Source of the DNA: Luteimonas saliphila
GTDB taxonomy: Bacteria; Pseudomonadota; Gammaproteobacteria; Xanthomonadales; Xanthomonadaceae
Reading direction: 5' to 3'
NCBI RefSeq assembly: GCF_016774335.1
Contig: NZ_JAETWA010000045.1
Coordinates: forward strand, 248,001-312,000
Length of the DNA: 64,000 nucleotides
The position numbers and the translations under genes are program-made. The notes beneath the pieces are model-generated. The model did not search any database, was not told the DNA's origin, and worked only from the letters and a program-made list of their open reading frames with translations. Positions 17,256-26,270 of the stretch are shown here, in pieces. Every line of letters begins with the position of its first letter. Position 1 is the stretch's first letter.

Positions 17256-18422
17256 TCAGTTGCTGGACGGCAGGGAAAGATCCGTATCCGGCGCGATCGC
17301 GCCGACCGCCGAGGGGGTGGTCATCAGGTCGTGGTTCCACTTGTCGCCCTCGACCTTGAAGTGGGCCGCCGCACCGAGCAGCACCGCCTCGATCAGGTTG
17401 TGGTTGACGTAGGCGTACATGCCGGGCTGGCGGAAGGTGTACAGCGCCGCGCCCGCCGAACCGCCGCGGATGAACCAGGTCTCCAGGTCCTTGAGCGGGG
17501 CGTTGTTGAACTTGCCTTCCTCCCAGACGTAGTCGCCATGCCCGCCGATCAGGTGCGGACGGGTGTCGCGGTTGGCCTGCGAATGCACCATCAGCACGGT
17601 CTCGCCGACCTTGCTCTTCATCGCGTTCTCGCCCGTCAGGGCGCCGGCGGCACCGTTGAAGACCACGTGCGAGGGCACCAGGCCGCGCATCGCCGCAAGC
17701 GTGTCCGGCAGCGATTCGGCATGCGAACTGTAGGCCTTGAAGTTGCCGTCGGCATCGCGTGGGATGTAGAACTCGGTCTCGCCGATGTAGTAGGCGCGGT
17801 CGTAGCGCAACGCCTTCCCGTCGCCGTCCTTCAGCCCGTCGCGCGGCAGCACCATGATCGTGCCGTGCATACCCGCTACCACGTGCCAAGGGATCATCGG
17901 GCCGCCCGGGGCGCAGTGGTAGACGAAGGTGCCGGGGCGCGTGGCCTTCCAGCGCAGGGTGACTTCCTCGCCGGGCTGGACCACGGTCAGGTCGCCGCCG
18001 CCCATCGCACCGGTCGCGGCGTGGAAGTCGATGTTGTGGGGCATCGTGTTGCTGGCCAGGTTGACCAGCGTGACTTCGACGTAGTCGCCCTCGTGGACCA
18101 CCATCAGCGGACCGGGGATCGAGCCGCCGAAGGTCATCGCATGCATCTTCGTGCCCTCGCCGTCGATGGTGATCTCCTTCTCGACGATGGGCAGGGTGAA
18201 CTGCACGACCTTCGGGCCGCCCTTGGCGACCTGGTCGTGTTCATGCACCAGCGGGGGGCGCTTGAGCTGGACCTGCTGGCGCGGCAGGGCCGCCAGGTCG
18301 GATGCCTGGTCGAGCGTGCGGTTGACCAGCTCCAGCGCGTCGACCGCATGGGCGGGCGAAGGCGCGCCGGCGGCCGCGAGGGCCAGTGCCGATGCCAGTA
18401 GGGTCGTCTGCAGCAGTTTCAT
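17256..18422 (-). CDS. nirK: copper-containing nitrite reductase NirK
   Basis: 388 residues with a signal peptide ([19 protein letters not shown], cleavage near AHA), so periplasmic. It reduces nitrite to NO. Two cupredoxin domains are present. Type 1 copper ligands are in [24 protein letters not shown]; type 2 ligands are the second His of NIDFH, the His of YHC and the His of YVNHNLIEA. Catalytic Asp (NIDFH) and His (IGGHGDYVW) are intact. There is no fused cytochrome. ATG 18422 is chosen for the signal peptide and GAGGAG upstream; the frame extends 21 codons further. An FNR box precedes it. NO made here would be removed by norB. Confidence 0.95.
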   Translation of the reverse strand: MKLLQTTLLASALALAAAGAPSPAHAVDALELVNRTLDQASDLAALPRQQVQLKRPPLVHEHDQVAKGGPKVVQFTLPIVEKEITIDGEGTKMHAMTFGGSIPGPLMVVHEGDYVEVTLVNLASNTMPHNIDFHAATGAMGGGDLTVVQPGEEVTLRWKATRPGTFVYHCAPGGPMIPWHVVAGMHGTIMVLPRDGLKDGDGKALRYDRAYYIGETEFYIPRDADGNFKAYSSHAESLPDTLAAMRGLVPSHVVFNGAAGALTGENAMKSKVGETVLMVHSQANRDTRPHLIGGHGDYVWEEGKFNNAPLKDLETWFIRGGSAGAALYTFRQPGMYAYVNHNLIEAVLLGAAAHFKVEGDKWNHDLMTTPSAVGAIAPDTDLSLPSSN

Positions 18423-18485
18423 GAGGCTCTCCTCGATGTCCTCGGGTGTCTGGAGGCATCGTGGGGCCGGGGCGCCGGGAAGCAC

Positions 18486-18499
18486 TTGATCCGCGTCAA
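18486..18499 (-). promoter_or_regulatory. FNR/DNR-type box of nirK
   Basis: TTGATCCGCGTCAA (plus-strand reading). Its centre is 70.5 bases before the nirK ATG. A class II start near 18451 would have CACGAT at 18463-18458 as -10, leaving a 29-base leader with GAGGAG. Confidence 0.8.
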
Positions 18500-18540
18500 G
18501 CAGGAGCCCGCACCGCGTGCTGCATGCGCCGCAGTTGCGG

Positions 18541-18564
18541 CCGGCTTGACGTGGATCAAGCCGG
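18541..18564. promoter_or_regulatory. second FNR-like site / perfect inverted repeat
   Basis: TTGACGTGGATCAA at 18546-18559 is FNR-like and sits within a perfect nine-base inverted repeat (CCGGCTTGA / TCAAGCCGG). It lies 60 bases upstream of the first nirK box and 6 bases beyond the end of the patatin gene. It could be a second activator site for nirK, or a terminator hairpin of the patatin gene lacking a T-tract. Confidence 0.5.
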
Positions 18565-18569
18565 CGGGA

Positions 18570-19622
18570 TCAGCCGCAGGGCTTGTCCTTCGCGAACGGG
18601 TTGAGCCGCCGCACCCAGCTGTCGCCGCAGTCGATGTCGACCGGCGCGATCTCCGCGGCTCGCGCCGCGGCGCGGCGCGCTTCCCCGTCGCGACGCGCCT
18701 GTTCGACGGCGGTGATCCGGGCACGGATCTGCGGCAGGGCCGCCACCGCCGCGCGCTCGCCTTCGAGGATCGCGGCGTTGCGCTGCTCGAAGCTCACCGG
18801 ACCGATCTCGTTGACCTGCGGCCGGATGACCACGTCGGCGCGCGCGAGCTCCTGCCGGCCGAGGGTCTGGCCCATGATCGTGATCGACTGGTTGACAATG
18901 CCGGCCATGCCGGTCGGCGTGCTGCCGCCGGCCTTGCTGGAGATGTCGATGGCGATGACGATGTCGGCGCCGAGCTGGCGCGCCGCATCCACCGGCACCG
19001 GGCTGACCACGCCGCCGTCGACGTAGCTGCGCTCGCCGATGCGGGTCGGCTCGAACACGCCCGGCACGCTGCTCGAGGCGCGCACCGCCTGGCCGGTGTT
19101 GCCGCGCACGAACACCACGCGGTCGCCGGTGTCCAGTCGTGTCGCGACCGCTGCGAACGGCTTCTTCATGCGTTCGATCGGGAGCCTGCCGACCTCCGCG
19201 TTCACGTAGTCCTGCAGCGCCTGGCCCTGCACCAGGCCGCCGGAGAACAGGCGCACGTCGCGCAGGGTCGATTCGTCCAGCGCCACCGCCCGCTCCTGGA
19301 TGCGGAACGGGTCCATGCCGCTGGCGTAGAGCGCGCCGACCACGCTGCCGGCGCTGGTGCCGGCGACCACGTCGGCGCGGATGCCGTTGGCTTCCAGCAT
19401 CTTGATCGCGCCGATATGGGCGAAACCCTTGGCCGCGCCGCCACCGAGCGCCAGCCCGATGCGCGGGGGCGGCGCCGGTGCCGCGGGTGCGACCGGGACG
19501 GGCGCCGGCGGCATTTCCGCGCGCGGCGCATCGCGACCGGCACAGGCCGCCAGCAGCAGGAGCAGCAGCGGCGCGAGCCAAAACGGGGAGGGCGCGGGCG
19601 AGGTCGGGCGCATGCGGATCAT
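18570..19622 (-). CDS. patatin-like phospholipase lipoprotein (RssA-like)
   Basis: 350 residues. The N-terminus has a hydrophobic stretch ending in LLAAC, a lipobox, so it is probably a lipoprotein. The patatin domain follows: glycine-rich oxyanion motif LGGGAAKGFAH at about 58-68, nucleophile elbow GTSAGS, and the catalytic Asp in VDGGVVSPVP. The Ser-Asp dyad is therefore intact, and lipid acyl hydrolysis is expected. The C-terminal third is helical with an Ala/Arg-rich part and two Cys near the end. Starts at 19622 or a few codons later are possible. It is in the same direction as nirK but separated by the nirK control sites. Confidence 0.88.
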   Translation of the reverse strand: MIRMRPTSPAPSPFWLAPLLLLLLAACAGRDAPRAEMPPAPVPVAPAAPAPPPRIGLALGGGAAKGFAHIGAIKMLEANGIRADVVAGTSAGSVVGALYASGMDPFRIQERAVALDESTLRDVRLFSGGLVQGQALQDYVNAEVGRLPIERMKKPFAAVATRLDTGDRVVFVRGNTGQAVRASSSVPGVFEPTRIGERSYVDGGVVSPVPVDAARQLGADIVIAIDISSKAGGSTPTGMAGIVNQSITIMGQTLGRQELARADVVIRPQVNEIGPVSFEQRNAAILEGERAAVAALPQIRARITAVEQARRDGEARRAAARAAEIAPVDIDCGDSWVRRLNPFAKDKPCG

Positions 19623-19712
19623 CGTCGGGGAGCGCGGCGAGGATAGCGTCCATGGGCCTGTCGCCAGCTGAAGCGGCGACGGGCGATGAGCCCCGGCCGG
19701 CGCGCAGGCATG

Positions 19713-19735
19713 AAAAAGGCCGGTTTCCCGGCCTT
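19713..19735 (-). terminator. rho-independent terminator after tRNA-Ala
   Basis: On the minus strand AAGGCCGG, a short loop and CCGGCCTT run into five T. It starts about 18 bases downstream of the tRNA 3' end. Confidence 0.85.
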
Positions 19736-19752
19736 GTTCATCGCATGTCGAT

Positions 19753-19828
<76 letters not shown>

Positions 19829-19841
19829 ACGGCGGACGCGA

Positions 19842-20975
19842 TTATACGGATGTGGGGGCGGTGTCGCCAGCCGCCTCCAGCAGCGGCGACAGCGACGGTT
19901 CGAGCTGGGCGCGGCGCCAGCCCGAGAGCACGCCGGGCCAGTCCTCGCCGTCGAGCAGCGATTCCAGCCAGCGCCGCGACGCCAGCACGCCATCGGGCAG
20001 CCCCAGTTCGATGCTGCGCGCGGAGACCGCGTCCTGGAGGCGCCGCAGGGCCTTGCGGTCGCGCTCGCTGGTGCGTGGCTCCGGGGCCTCGTCCTCGTCG
20101 GGCAGCGGCGTCTCCAATGCGCTCCACACCGAACCGGCTAGCTTGCGCGGGGCCTTGGGGTGCGCGTCGAACAGGCGCTCGAGCGCAGCGCGGTCGGCCG
20201 GCGCCTCGCGCGCCAGGGTGGTCGCCAGCTCGTTGTCCAGCACCCAGTTGCGCGGCCGGTCGCTGCGCCGCGCCTGCGCATCGCGCCAGCGCAGCAGCCG
20301 CAGCAGGCGGCGGCGGGCCGCAACGTCGAGGAACTGCGCGCTGCGCAGGGACAGGTGCGGCCAGCGCTCGCCCTCGTCGTTGCGAGCGCCGTCCAGCAGC
20401 CGTGCGCAGTCCTCGGCGAACCAGTCATCGCGACCGAGTGCGCGCAGCTTCGCCGACAGCGCGTCGTGCAGCGCGAACAGGTGGCGCACGTCCTCGGCGG
20501 CGTAGTCGAGCTGCGCCGGCGAAAGCGGGCGCTTCATCCAGTCCGAGCGGGTTTCGCCCTTGTCGACCGCGATCCCGAGCAGGTCCTGCACCAGCCGCTG
20601 GTAGCCCAGGCCGGCGCCCACGCCGGCCAGCCCCGATGCGATCTGGGTATCGAACAGAGGGTCGGGTACGACGCCGCAGGTCTGGCGCAACGCCACCAGG
20701 TCCTCGCTTGCGCTGTGCATGATCTTGACGATGGACCGGTTCGCCAGCAGCGGTGCGAGCGCTTGGGCCATGCCGCCCACGAGCATGTCGACCAGCAGGA
20801 TCGTCGGCGCGCCGGGTGCGGGCGCCTCGATGGCGACCTGCACCAGCGACAGCTGCGGCCAGTAGGTCCGCTCGCGGATGAATTCGGTATCGATCGCCAC
20901 CCGCGTGGTCGCCTCGGCGAGCTGCGAATGGAGGACGGCGGGGTCTGCGACCCAGATCACTGGCGATGACGACAT
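19842..20975 (-). CDS. rnd: ribonuclease D
   Basis: 377 residues. 3'-5' exoribonuclease that trims tRNA precursors and other structured RNAs. The DEDDy catalytic motifs are DTEFIRERTYWP (Asp29, Glu31), HSASEDLVAL and YAAEDVRHLFAL with the characteristic Tyr. A helical HRDC-like region follows (about 205-370). It lies 13 bases upstream of the tRNA-Ala gene on the same strand, so the tRNA may be partly co-transcribed with its own maturation enzyme. The start has MSSSPVIWVADP, normal for the family. Confidence 0.94.
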   Translation of the reverse strand: MSSSPVIWVADPAVLHSQLAEATTRVAIDTEFIRERTYWPQLSLVQVAIEAPAPGAPTILLVDMLVGGMAQALAPLLANRSIVKIMHSASEDLVALRQTCGVVPDPLFDTQIASGLAGVGAGLGYQRLVQDLLGIAVDKGETRSDWMKRPLSPAQLDYAAEDVRHLFALHDALSAKLRALGRDDWFAEDCARLLDGARNDEGERWPHLSLRSAQFLDVAARRRLLRLLRWRDAQARRSDRPRNWVLDNELATTLAREAPADRAALERLFDAHPKAPRKLAGSVWSALETPLPDEDEAPEPRTSERDRKALRRLQDAVSARSIELGLPDGVLASRRWLESLLDGEDWPGVLSGWRRAQLEPSLSPLLEAAGDTAPTSV

Positions 20976-21085
20976 GGGGCGGCAGCCTAACGGCGGGCGG
21001 GGCGGGATGGCAATCCTGAAACCGGCCGGACCGGAGAAGGGCGCCCGCTGCGCGCCGCTCGTCGCGATGGCTTAATCTGGTGCGG

Positions 21086-22978
21086 ATGCCGTCGAGGAAG
21101 TCCGGTTCTTTGCGTGTGGCCTGGATCGCGCTGGCGGTGTGCGCCGTGTGCTTCGCGGGTTGCGCGCGCGATCCCGCGGATGCGGAGGATGCGGCTGTGG
21201 AAGCGGCCGCCACAGTCGACGAGGTCCCCGCGGCCGGCACAGGCAGCGTCACCATCAGCGGCGACGACAGCGTGGCCGGGAGCCTGACCTGGCGGGTGCC
21301 GGCGGTCGACCTGGCCGAGGCAAACGTGGGCGACCTCCGGCGACGGGCCACCGCCGCGCTCACGGAGGGGCGGCTGTACGAGGACGCCGACGCTGCGATT
21401 CCGATCTACCTGGCGTTGTCGACACGGCCCGAGCACAGCCGTTTCGCCGAGGCGGGCCTGCGGCGCGCACTGCGAAGCGTGCTCGAAGAGGGCGATGCCG
21501 CGCTCGCCGGGGCCGACGCCGGCGAGCCGGATGCGCTCGATCGCGCCAGACGCGCGGCCGCGGTGGCACGCACCGTCGACGGCGACGACGAGGCGGTACT
21601 CGATTTCCTGCAGCGCATCGACGTGGCCGAACGCGTGCGTGCGCTCGACGAGGCCGGAGAACGCGCGCTCGCGCAGGGCCGGCTGGGGGAGGAGGGCGGC
21701 GGCGCGCTGGCCGCGTTCCGCGAGGCGCTCGAGCTGCAGCCTGCGCAGCCGCGCGCCATGCAGGGGCTGGCCGCCGTCGAAAGCGCCCTGATCCGGCGCG
21801 CCGAGGCGGCTGCGGAATCCGCGGACTTCGATGCGGCGCTGCGCTGGCTGGCGCACGCGGCCGAGGTGCGTCCCGATGCCGGCCTGGAAACGGTCGTCGA
21901 TGCGCACGCCCGCATCGCCGGCATGCGCGCCACGCGCATCGCCCGCCTGCGCGACCTCGGCATCGCGGCCCTGCCCAAGTTCGGCGGCGTGGACGTCGCC
22001 CGGCGGCACCTGGCCGAGATGCTCCGCATCGCCCGCCCGGGCGATCCGGCGGCCTCCGAATTGCGCGAGCGCATCACCCTCGCCGTACATTACGGGATGT
22101 ACGCGCCGGGGCAGGTGTTCACCGATGCGCTCGGCACCGGCGGGCGCGGCCCGCAGATGGCGGTGGTGCCGCACGGTGCGTTCACGATGGGCGCACGCGA
22201 CGGCGAAGCCGGCGCCAGCGACTACGAGCGTCCGGCGCACCCGATCCGCTTCGAGCGCGGCTTCGGCATGTCGATCCGGGAGGTCACCGTGGGCCAGTTC
22301 CGGCGATTCATCGCCGCGACCGGGCACCGCACCCGCGCCGCGCGCCGCGGCTTCTCGATGGTGTACGACGAACGCAGCGGCAACTTCGTGCGGCGCAGCG
22401 GGGTCGACTGGCACTCCGATTACCTGGGCCGACCCGCCGACGACGGCCTGCCCGTGATCCACGTCAGCGCGCGCGATGCGCAGGCCTACGCGGAATGGCT
22501 GTCGGCGCAGACCGGCAAGCGCTACCGGCTGCCGAGCGAGGCGGAGTTCGAGTACGCGCTGCGCGCCGGGGGCGAAGGGCGCTATCCCTGGGGCGATGGG
22601 GATCCGCCGGCGCGCGCGGCGAACACCACCGGCTCGCTCGACCGGTCGCCGGCAGGCAGGACCTGGACGAACGCGTTCACCGGCTTCGGCGACGGATACT
22701 GGGGGCCGGCGCCGGTGGGTCGCATGGAACCGAATGCATGGGGCCTTCACGACCTGGCTGGCAACGTCAGCGAGTGGGTGGCCGACTGCTGGCATGATGG
22801 ATACCGGCGGGCGCCGAAGGACGGCTCGGCCTGGATCAACCCGGGCTGTCGCGACCAGGTCATCCGCGGCGGTTCCTGGGCGAGCTCGCCGGCGCAGACG
22901 CGCTCGGCGTGGCGCGCGCCGGCGAACGTGGACACCACCAATGCCCGGCTCGGCTTCCGCGTCGTGCGCGACTTGTGA
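21086..22978 (+). CDS. lipoprotein with formylglycine-generating-enzyme (SUMF1) domain
   Basis: 630 residues from ATG 21086; GTG 21080 is an alternative. The N-terminal hydrophobic segment ends with CFAGC, a lipobox. Residues about 60-340 are Ala/Glu-rich helices that resemble TPR-like repeats. The C-terminal ~260 residues are a SUMF1/FGE fold: MAVVPHGAFTMGA, IREVTVGQFRRFI, RLPSEAEFEYA, NAWGLHDLAGNVSEWVADC and RVIRGGSW-type end. Such domains in bacterial lipoproteins often have no known substrate and may be structural, so formylglycine synthesis should not be assumed. It precedes an M48 peptidase gene by 18 bases. Confidence 0.85.
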   Translation: MPSRKSGSLRVAWIALAVCAVCFAGCARDPADAEDAAVEAAATVDEVPAAGTGSVTISGDDSVAGSLTWRVPAVDLAEANVGDLRRRATAALTEGRLYEDADAAIPIYLALSTRPEHSRFAEAGLRRALRSVLEEGDAALAGADAGEPDALDRARRAAAVARTVDGDDEAVLDFLQRIDVAERVRALDEAGERALAQGRLGEEGGGALAAFREALELQPAQPRAMQGLAAVESALIRRAEAAAESADFDAALRWLAHAAEVRPDAGLETVVDAHARIAGMRATRIARLRDLGIAALPKFGGVDVARRHLAEMLRIARPGDPAASELRERITLAVHYGMYAPGQVFTDALGTGGRGPQMAVVPHGAFTMGARDGEAGASDYERPAHPIRFERGFGMSIREVTVGQFRRFIAATGHRTRAARRGFSMVYDERSGNFVRRSGVDWHSDYLGRPADDGLPVIHVSARDAQAYAEWLSAQTGKRYRLPSEAEFEYALRAGGEGRYPWGDGDPPARAANTTGSLDRSPAGRTWTNAFTGFGDGYWGPAPVGRMEPNAWGLHDLAGNVSEWVADCWHDGYRRAPKDGSAWINPGCRDQVIRGGSWASSPAQTRSAWRAPANVDTTNARLGFRVVRDL

Positions 22979-22996
22979 TGCAGCGGAGGCAGGGCG

Positions 22997-23908
22997 ATGC
23001 GACGTGACCCGTTCGGTGGCCGCCACGGACGACAGTCCGCAGGGCGCAAGCGCGGCATCAACCCGCGCTTCATCATCCTGCTGCTGTTCGCCGGCTACGG
23101 CGTCTACTACTGGTTTTCCAACCAGGCGGTCGATGCGGTCACCGGCGAGTCGGTGCTGATCGACAAGGGCCTGTCGATCGAGGACGAGAAGGCGCTCGGC
23201 CTGCAGGCCTACCAGGAGATCCTGTCGCAGGAGCAGCCGGTCGATCCCAATTCCCAGATCGCGCGCCAGGTGCGCAGCATCGCCGAGCGCCTGGTCGCCA
23301 AGGTGCCGGAGGTCGAGGCTGCGCTCGCGGCCGAACACGACCTGCCGGCGCCGACGTTCTCGCGCGGCTTCGAATGGGAGGTCAACGTCATCCAGTCCGA
23401 GCAGGCCAACGCCTTCTGCCTTCCCGGCGGCAAGATGGCGGTGTACACCGGACTGGTGCCGGTGGCGCAGAACGAGAATGCGATGGCGGTGGTGATGGGG
23501 CACGAGATCGCGCATGCGCTGCTGCGCCACGGCGCCCAGCGCATGGCCCAGCAGAAGCTCACGCAGGTCGGGCAGATGGCCGGCGCGATGAGCGGCATGG
23601 ACCCGCAACAGCAGCAGATGATCATGGCCGCGATGGGCTATGGCTACCTGTTGCCGTACGCGCGCAAGCACGAGATCCAGGCCGACGAGGTGGGGCTGAT
23701 GCTCGCCGCGGCCGCCTGCTTCGATCCCCAGGAGGCGGTGCCGCTGTGGGAGCGGATGGGCGAAGCCAGCGGCGGCCAGGCGCCGCCCGAGTTCTCCTCC
23801 ACCCACCCCAACCCCGGCACCCGCATCGCCAACCTGCAGTCGCTGATGCCCAAGGCGCTGGATTACCGCAAGCGCTTCTGCACGGAGGCAGCCGGCGCCG
23901 CTCGCTAG
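22997..23908 (+). CDS. M48 family zinc metallopeptidase
   Basis: 303 residues. One transmembrane segment near residues 22-38 (PRFIILLLFAGYGVYYWF) anchors the protein, leaving the catalytic domain probably in the periplasm. Zinc motif HEIAHALLRHG is followed by the third ligand Glu in KHEIQADEVG. A final STHPNPGTRIANLQ segment is usual in LoiP/YggG-like M48 proteases. It is probably co-transcribed with the SUMF1-domain lipoprotein gene upstream. The substrate is unknown; related enzymes act in envelope quality control. Confidence 0.88.
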   Translation: MRRDPFGGRHGRQSAGRKRGINPRFIILLLFAGYGVYYWFSNQAVDAVTGESVLIDKGLSIEDEKALGLQAYQEILSQEQPVDPNSQIARQVRSIAERLVAKVPEVEAALAAEHDLPAPTFSRGFEWEVNVIQSEQANAFCLPGGKMAVYTGLVPVAQNENAMAVVMGHEIAHALLRHGAQRMAQQKLTQVGQMAGAMSGMDPQQQQMIMAAMGYGYLLPYARKHEIQADEVGLMLAAAACFDPQEAVPLWERMGEASGGQAPPEFSSTHPNPGTRIANLQSLMPKALDYRKRFCTEAAGAAR

Positions 23909-23970
23909 CGCCCGGGTGTCGATCGCCTGGGGATTGCCCGGCCAGTCGCGGCCGGATGGAGCCTGCCGGC

Positions 23971-24711
23971 TCAGAACGCCATGTACAGGCCGCCGTTGAC
24001 CGGGATGTTGGCGCCGGTGATGTAGCCGGCCCCGTCGTCGCTCAGGAACTCGACGGTGCGCGCGATCTCGTCCGGATGGCCGAGGCGGCCGACCGGGACC
24101 TTGTCCACGATGCCCTGGCGGATCTCGTCTGGAATCGCCGCCACCAGCGCGGTCTCGCAGTAGCCCGGCGAGATCGAATTGACGGTCACGCCCTTGCGCG
24201 CCACCTCGCGCGCGAGCGCCATGGTGAAGCCGTGCATGCCGGCCTTGGCGGCGGAATAGTTGGTCTGGCCGAACTGGCCGGTCTGGCCGTTGACCGAACT
24301 GATGTTGACGATGCGGCCGAAGCCGCGTTCGACCATGCCGCCGATCGCGTGCCGGCACAGGTTGAACACGCTGTCGAGGTTGACCGACAGCACCGCGTCC
24401 CATTGCGCGCGCTCCATCTTGCGCAAGGTGGTGTCGCGGGTGATGCCCGCGGCGTTGACCAGGATGTCGAGCGGGCCGTGCGCGGCCTCCACGTCGCGCA
24501 CGAAGGCCTCGCAGGCATCGAAATCGGACACGTCCAGCGCCGCGAAGTGGATATCGAGGCCGTCGACCTCGTGCTCGAAACGCGCGATCCGCTCGGGGTT
24601 GCCGCCGAGGTCGGCGGCGACGACGCGGCGACCGGCGCGCGCCAGCGCGATACAGATGGGCGTGCCGAGTCCGCCGATGCCGCCGGTGACGACGGCCAGT
24701 CGTTTGCTCAT
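23971..24711 (-). CDS. phbB: acetoacetyl-CoA reductase-like SDR (paralog 1)
   Basis: 246-residue short-chain dehydrogenase. It has TGGIGGLG for the dinucleotide, NAAGITRD, catalytic SSVNGQTGQFGQTNYSAAK and the end NGGLYMAF typical of acetoacetyl-CoA reductases, which make (R)-3-hydroxybutyryl-CoA for polyhydroxybutyrate. The second beta strand ends in AAD, an acidic residue that usually favours NADH, unlike paralog 2 at 25.5 kb. That preference is an inference. It is separated from paralog 2 by phaR, all on the minus strand. No PHA synthase gene is in the window. Confidence 0.87.
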   Translation of the reverse strand: MSKRLAVVTGGIGGLGTPICIALARAGRRVVAADLGGNPERIARFEHEVDGLDIHFAALDVSDFDACEAFVRDVEAAHGPLDILVNAAGITRDTTLRKMERAQWDAVLSVNLDSVFNLCRHAIGGMVERGFGRIVNISSVNGQTGQFGQTNYSAAKAGMHGFTMALAREVARKGVTVNSISPGYCETALVAAIPDEIRQGIVDKVPVGRLGHPDEIARTVEFLSDDGAGYITGANIPVNGGLYMAF

Positions 24712-24774
24712 GGGGATGCTGTGGAGAGGGGAAGAAAAGTCGAACGGCCGTCGCCGGCCGCGTGTCGCGGACGA

Positions 24775-25266
24775 TCAGCGGCCGCGCTTGTTGTCCGGCG
24801 GGCGCCGGTCCGGGTCCGGCTTCTGGCCGACGCTGCCGGTCAGGTTCTTCTGGAACTCCTTCCACAGCTCCATGTTGCGCTCGGTGAGCTGGTTCATCAT
24901 CGCCCACGGCGTCTGCCCGAGCACACCGCCCATCTGCTGGCGGAACTGCTGCTGCTGGTCGAGGAACACCTGCATCGAGCGTTCCAGGTAGCTGCCCATG
25001 AACCCCTGCAGCGAATCGCCGTAGAAGCGGATGATCTGGCTGAGCAACTGGGTCGAGAGCACCGGCTCGCCGTCGGACTCGTGCTCGGCGATGATCTGCA
25101 GCAGGACCGAGCGGGTGAGGTCGTCGCCGGACTTGGCGTCGCGGACCTCGAACTCCTCGCCGTCGACGATCAGCTGGCGCACGTCCTCGATCGTGATGTA
25201 GCTCGAGATCTCGGTGTCGTACAGGCGGCGGTTGGGGTACTTCTTGATGATCCGGGTCGAAGCCAT
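24775..25266 (-). CDS. phaR: PHB synthesis repressor PhaR
   Basis: 163 residues. The N-terminal domain IIKKYPNRRLYDTEISSYIT is the PHB/PHA accumulation regulator DNA-binding domain. The middle (LLSQIIRFYGDSLQGFMGSY) is the PHB-accumulation domain that contacts polymer or phasin, and the tail is Gln-rich then basic. PhaR represses phasin and synthesis genes until polymer granules titrate it. ATG 25266 gives the normal MASTRIIKKYPNRRLYDT start. It lies between two phbB paralogs. Confidence 0.93.
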   Translation of the reverse strand: MASTRIIKKYPNRRLYDTEISSYITIEDVRQLIVDGEEFEVRDAKSGDDLTRSVLLQIIAEHESDGEPVLSTQLLSQIIRFYGDSLQGFMGSYLERSMQVFLDQQQQFRQQMGGVLGQTPWAMMNQLTERNMELWKEFQKNLTGSVGQKPDPDRRPPDNKRGR

Positions 25267-25428
25267 TGGAACGGATGCCCGAAGGATGGTGCCGCGCAGC
25301 ATGGCGCAGCGCAGCACGGCTTGCAAGCCGACGCGTTCAGGCCTCTCGGCGCGGATGCCGCCGTGCCGGCGGGCGGGACCGCGTGCTGCGCAACATACGG
25401 GCGCGTCCGGTGCGGAAGTGGGCAGCAA

Positions 25429-25456
25429 GAAGGCCGGCATCGCCGGCCTTTTCGCT
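25429..25456 (-). terminator. hairpin after phbB paralog 2
   Basis: AAGGCCGGC, three-base loop, GCCGGCCTT. On the minus strand the stem is followed by CTTG, a weak T-tract; on the plus strand by TTTTC. It probably ends the phbB transcript, with partial readthrough to phaR possible. Confidence 0.6.
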
Positions 25457-25481
25457 GTCGCAGCAGCGGCCCGGGTTTCCG

Positions 25482-26222
25482 CTACCAGCCCATGTGGTGG
25501 CCGCCGTTGATGTCGAGGTTGGAGCCGGTGATCCACGCGGCCTGTTCGTCCACCAGGAAGGCCACCGCGTAGGCGATCTCCTCGGGCTTGCCCAGGCGCC
25601 CGGTGGGGATGTCGGCGGCGATCTTGGCGCGCACTTCCTCGGGCACCGCCATCACCATGTCGGTGGCGACGTAGCCGGGCGAGACGGTGTTGACGGTGAT
25701 GCCCAGCTTGGCGTTCTCGCGCGCCAGGGAGATGGTGAAGCCGTGCATGCCGGCCTTCGCCGCGGCGTAGTTGGCCTGGCCGTACTGGCCCTTGAGGCCG
25801 TTGATCGAGCTGATCTGGATGATCCGGCCCCATTTGCGCTCGCGCATGCCCTCGATGATCGGACGGGTGACGTTGAACACCGAGTTGAGGTTGGTGTTGA
25901 TCACGTCGTTCCACTGCTCGGCCTTCATCTTGTGGAAGGTGCCGTCGCGGGTGATGCCGGCGTTGTTGACCAGGATGTCGATCGGGCCGAGGAGCCGTTC
26001 GACCTCGCGCACCATCGCCTCGGCCTCCGCCGGCGAGGTCACGTCGCCCTTGACCAGGGTGAAGTCGTAGCCGTCGGCCTTCATCTGCGACTGCCAGGCC
26101 CGGGCCTTTTCCTCGCTGCGGTAGTTGGTCGCGACCTTGTGGCCCTGATCCGCAAGCTTCTTGCAGATCGCCGTGCCGATTCCGCCGGTACCACCGGTCA
26201 CCAGAGCCACCCGTGTCGTCAT
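25482..26222 (-). CDS. phbB: acetoacetyl-CoA reductase (paralog 2)
   Basis: 246 residues, close in length and layout to paralog 1. TGGTGGIG, NNAGITRDGTFHKMK, SSINGLKGQYGQANYAAAKAG and SPGYVATDMVMAV are classic PhbB signatures. The NYRSEEKA segment after the second strand, without an acidic residue, fits the usual NADPH-dependent enzyme. It is 48 bases downstream of gluQ and upstream of phaR. It would reduce acetoacetyl-CoA for polyhydroxybutyrate synthesis. Confidence 0.92.
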   Translation of the reverse strand: MTTRVALVTGGTGGIGTAICKKLADQGHKVATNYRSEEKARAWQSQMKADGYDFTLVKGDVTSPAEAEAMVREVERLLGPIDILVNNAGITRDGTFHKMKAEQWNDVINTNLNSVFNVTRPIIEGMRERKWGRIIQISSINGLKGQYGQANYAAAKAGMHGFTISLARENAKLGITVNTVSPGYVATDMVMAVPEEVRAKIAADIPTGRLGKPEEIAYAVAFLVDEQAAWITGSNLDINGGHHMGW

Positions 26223-26270
26223 GTCCTGCTTCCTTCCCGTTTTCGCCGCCGCCGCGGCACCGGGGACAGT

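Noticed and set aside
20987-24907. A 1306-codon open frame on the minus strand
   Set aside because: It is antisense to the SUMF1 lipoprotein, M48 peptidase and part of the phbB region. High GC keeps antisense frames open; the translation is Arg/His/Gly-rich with no domain.
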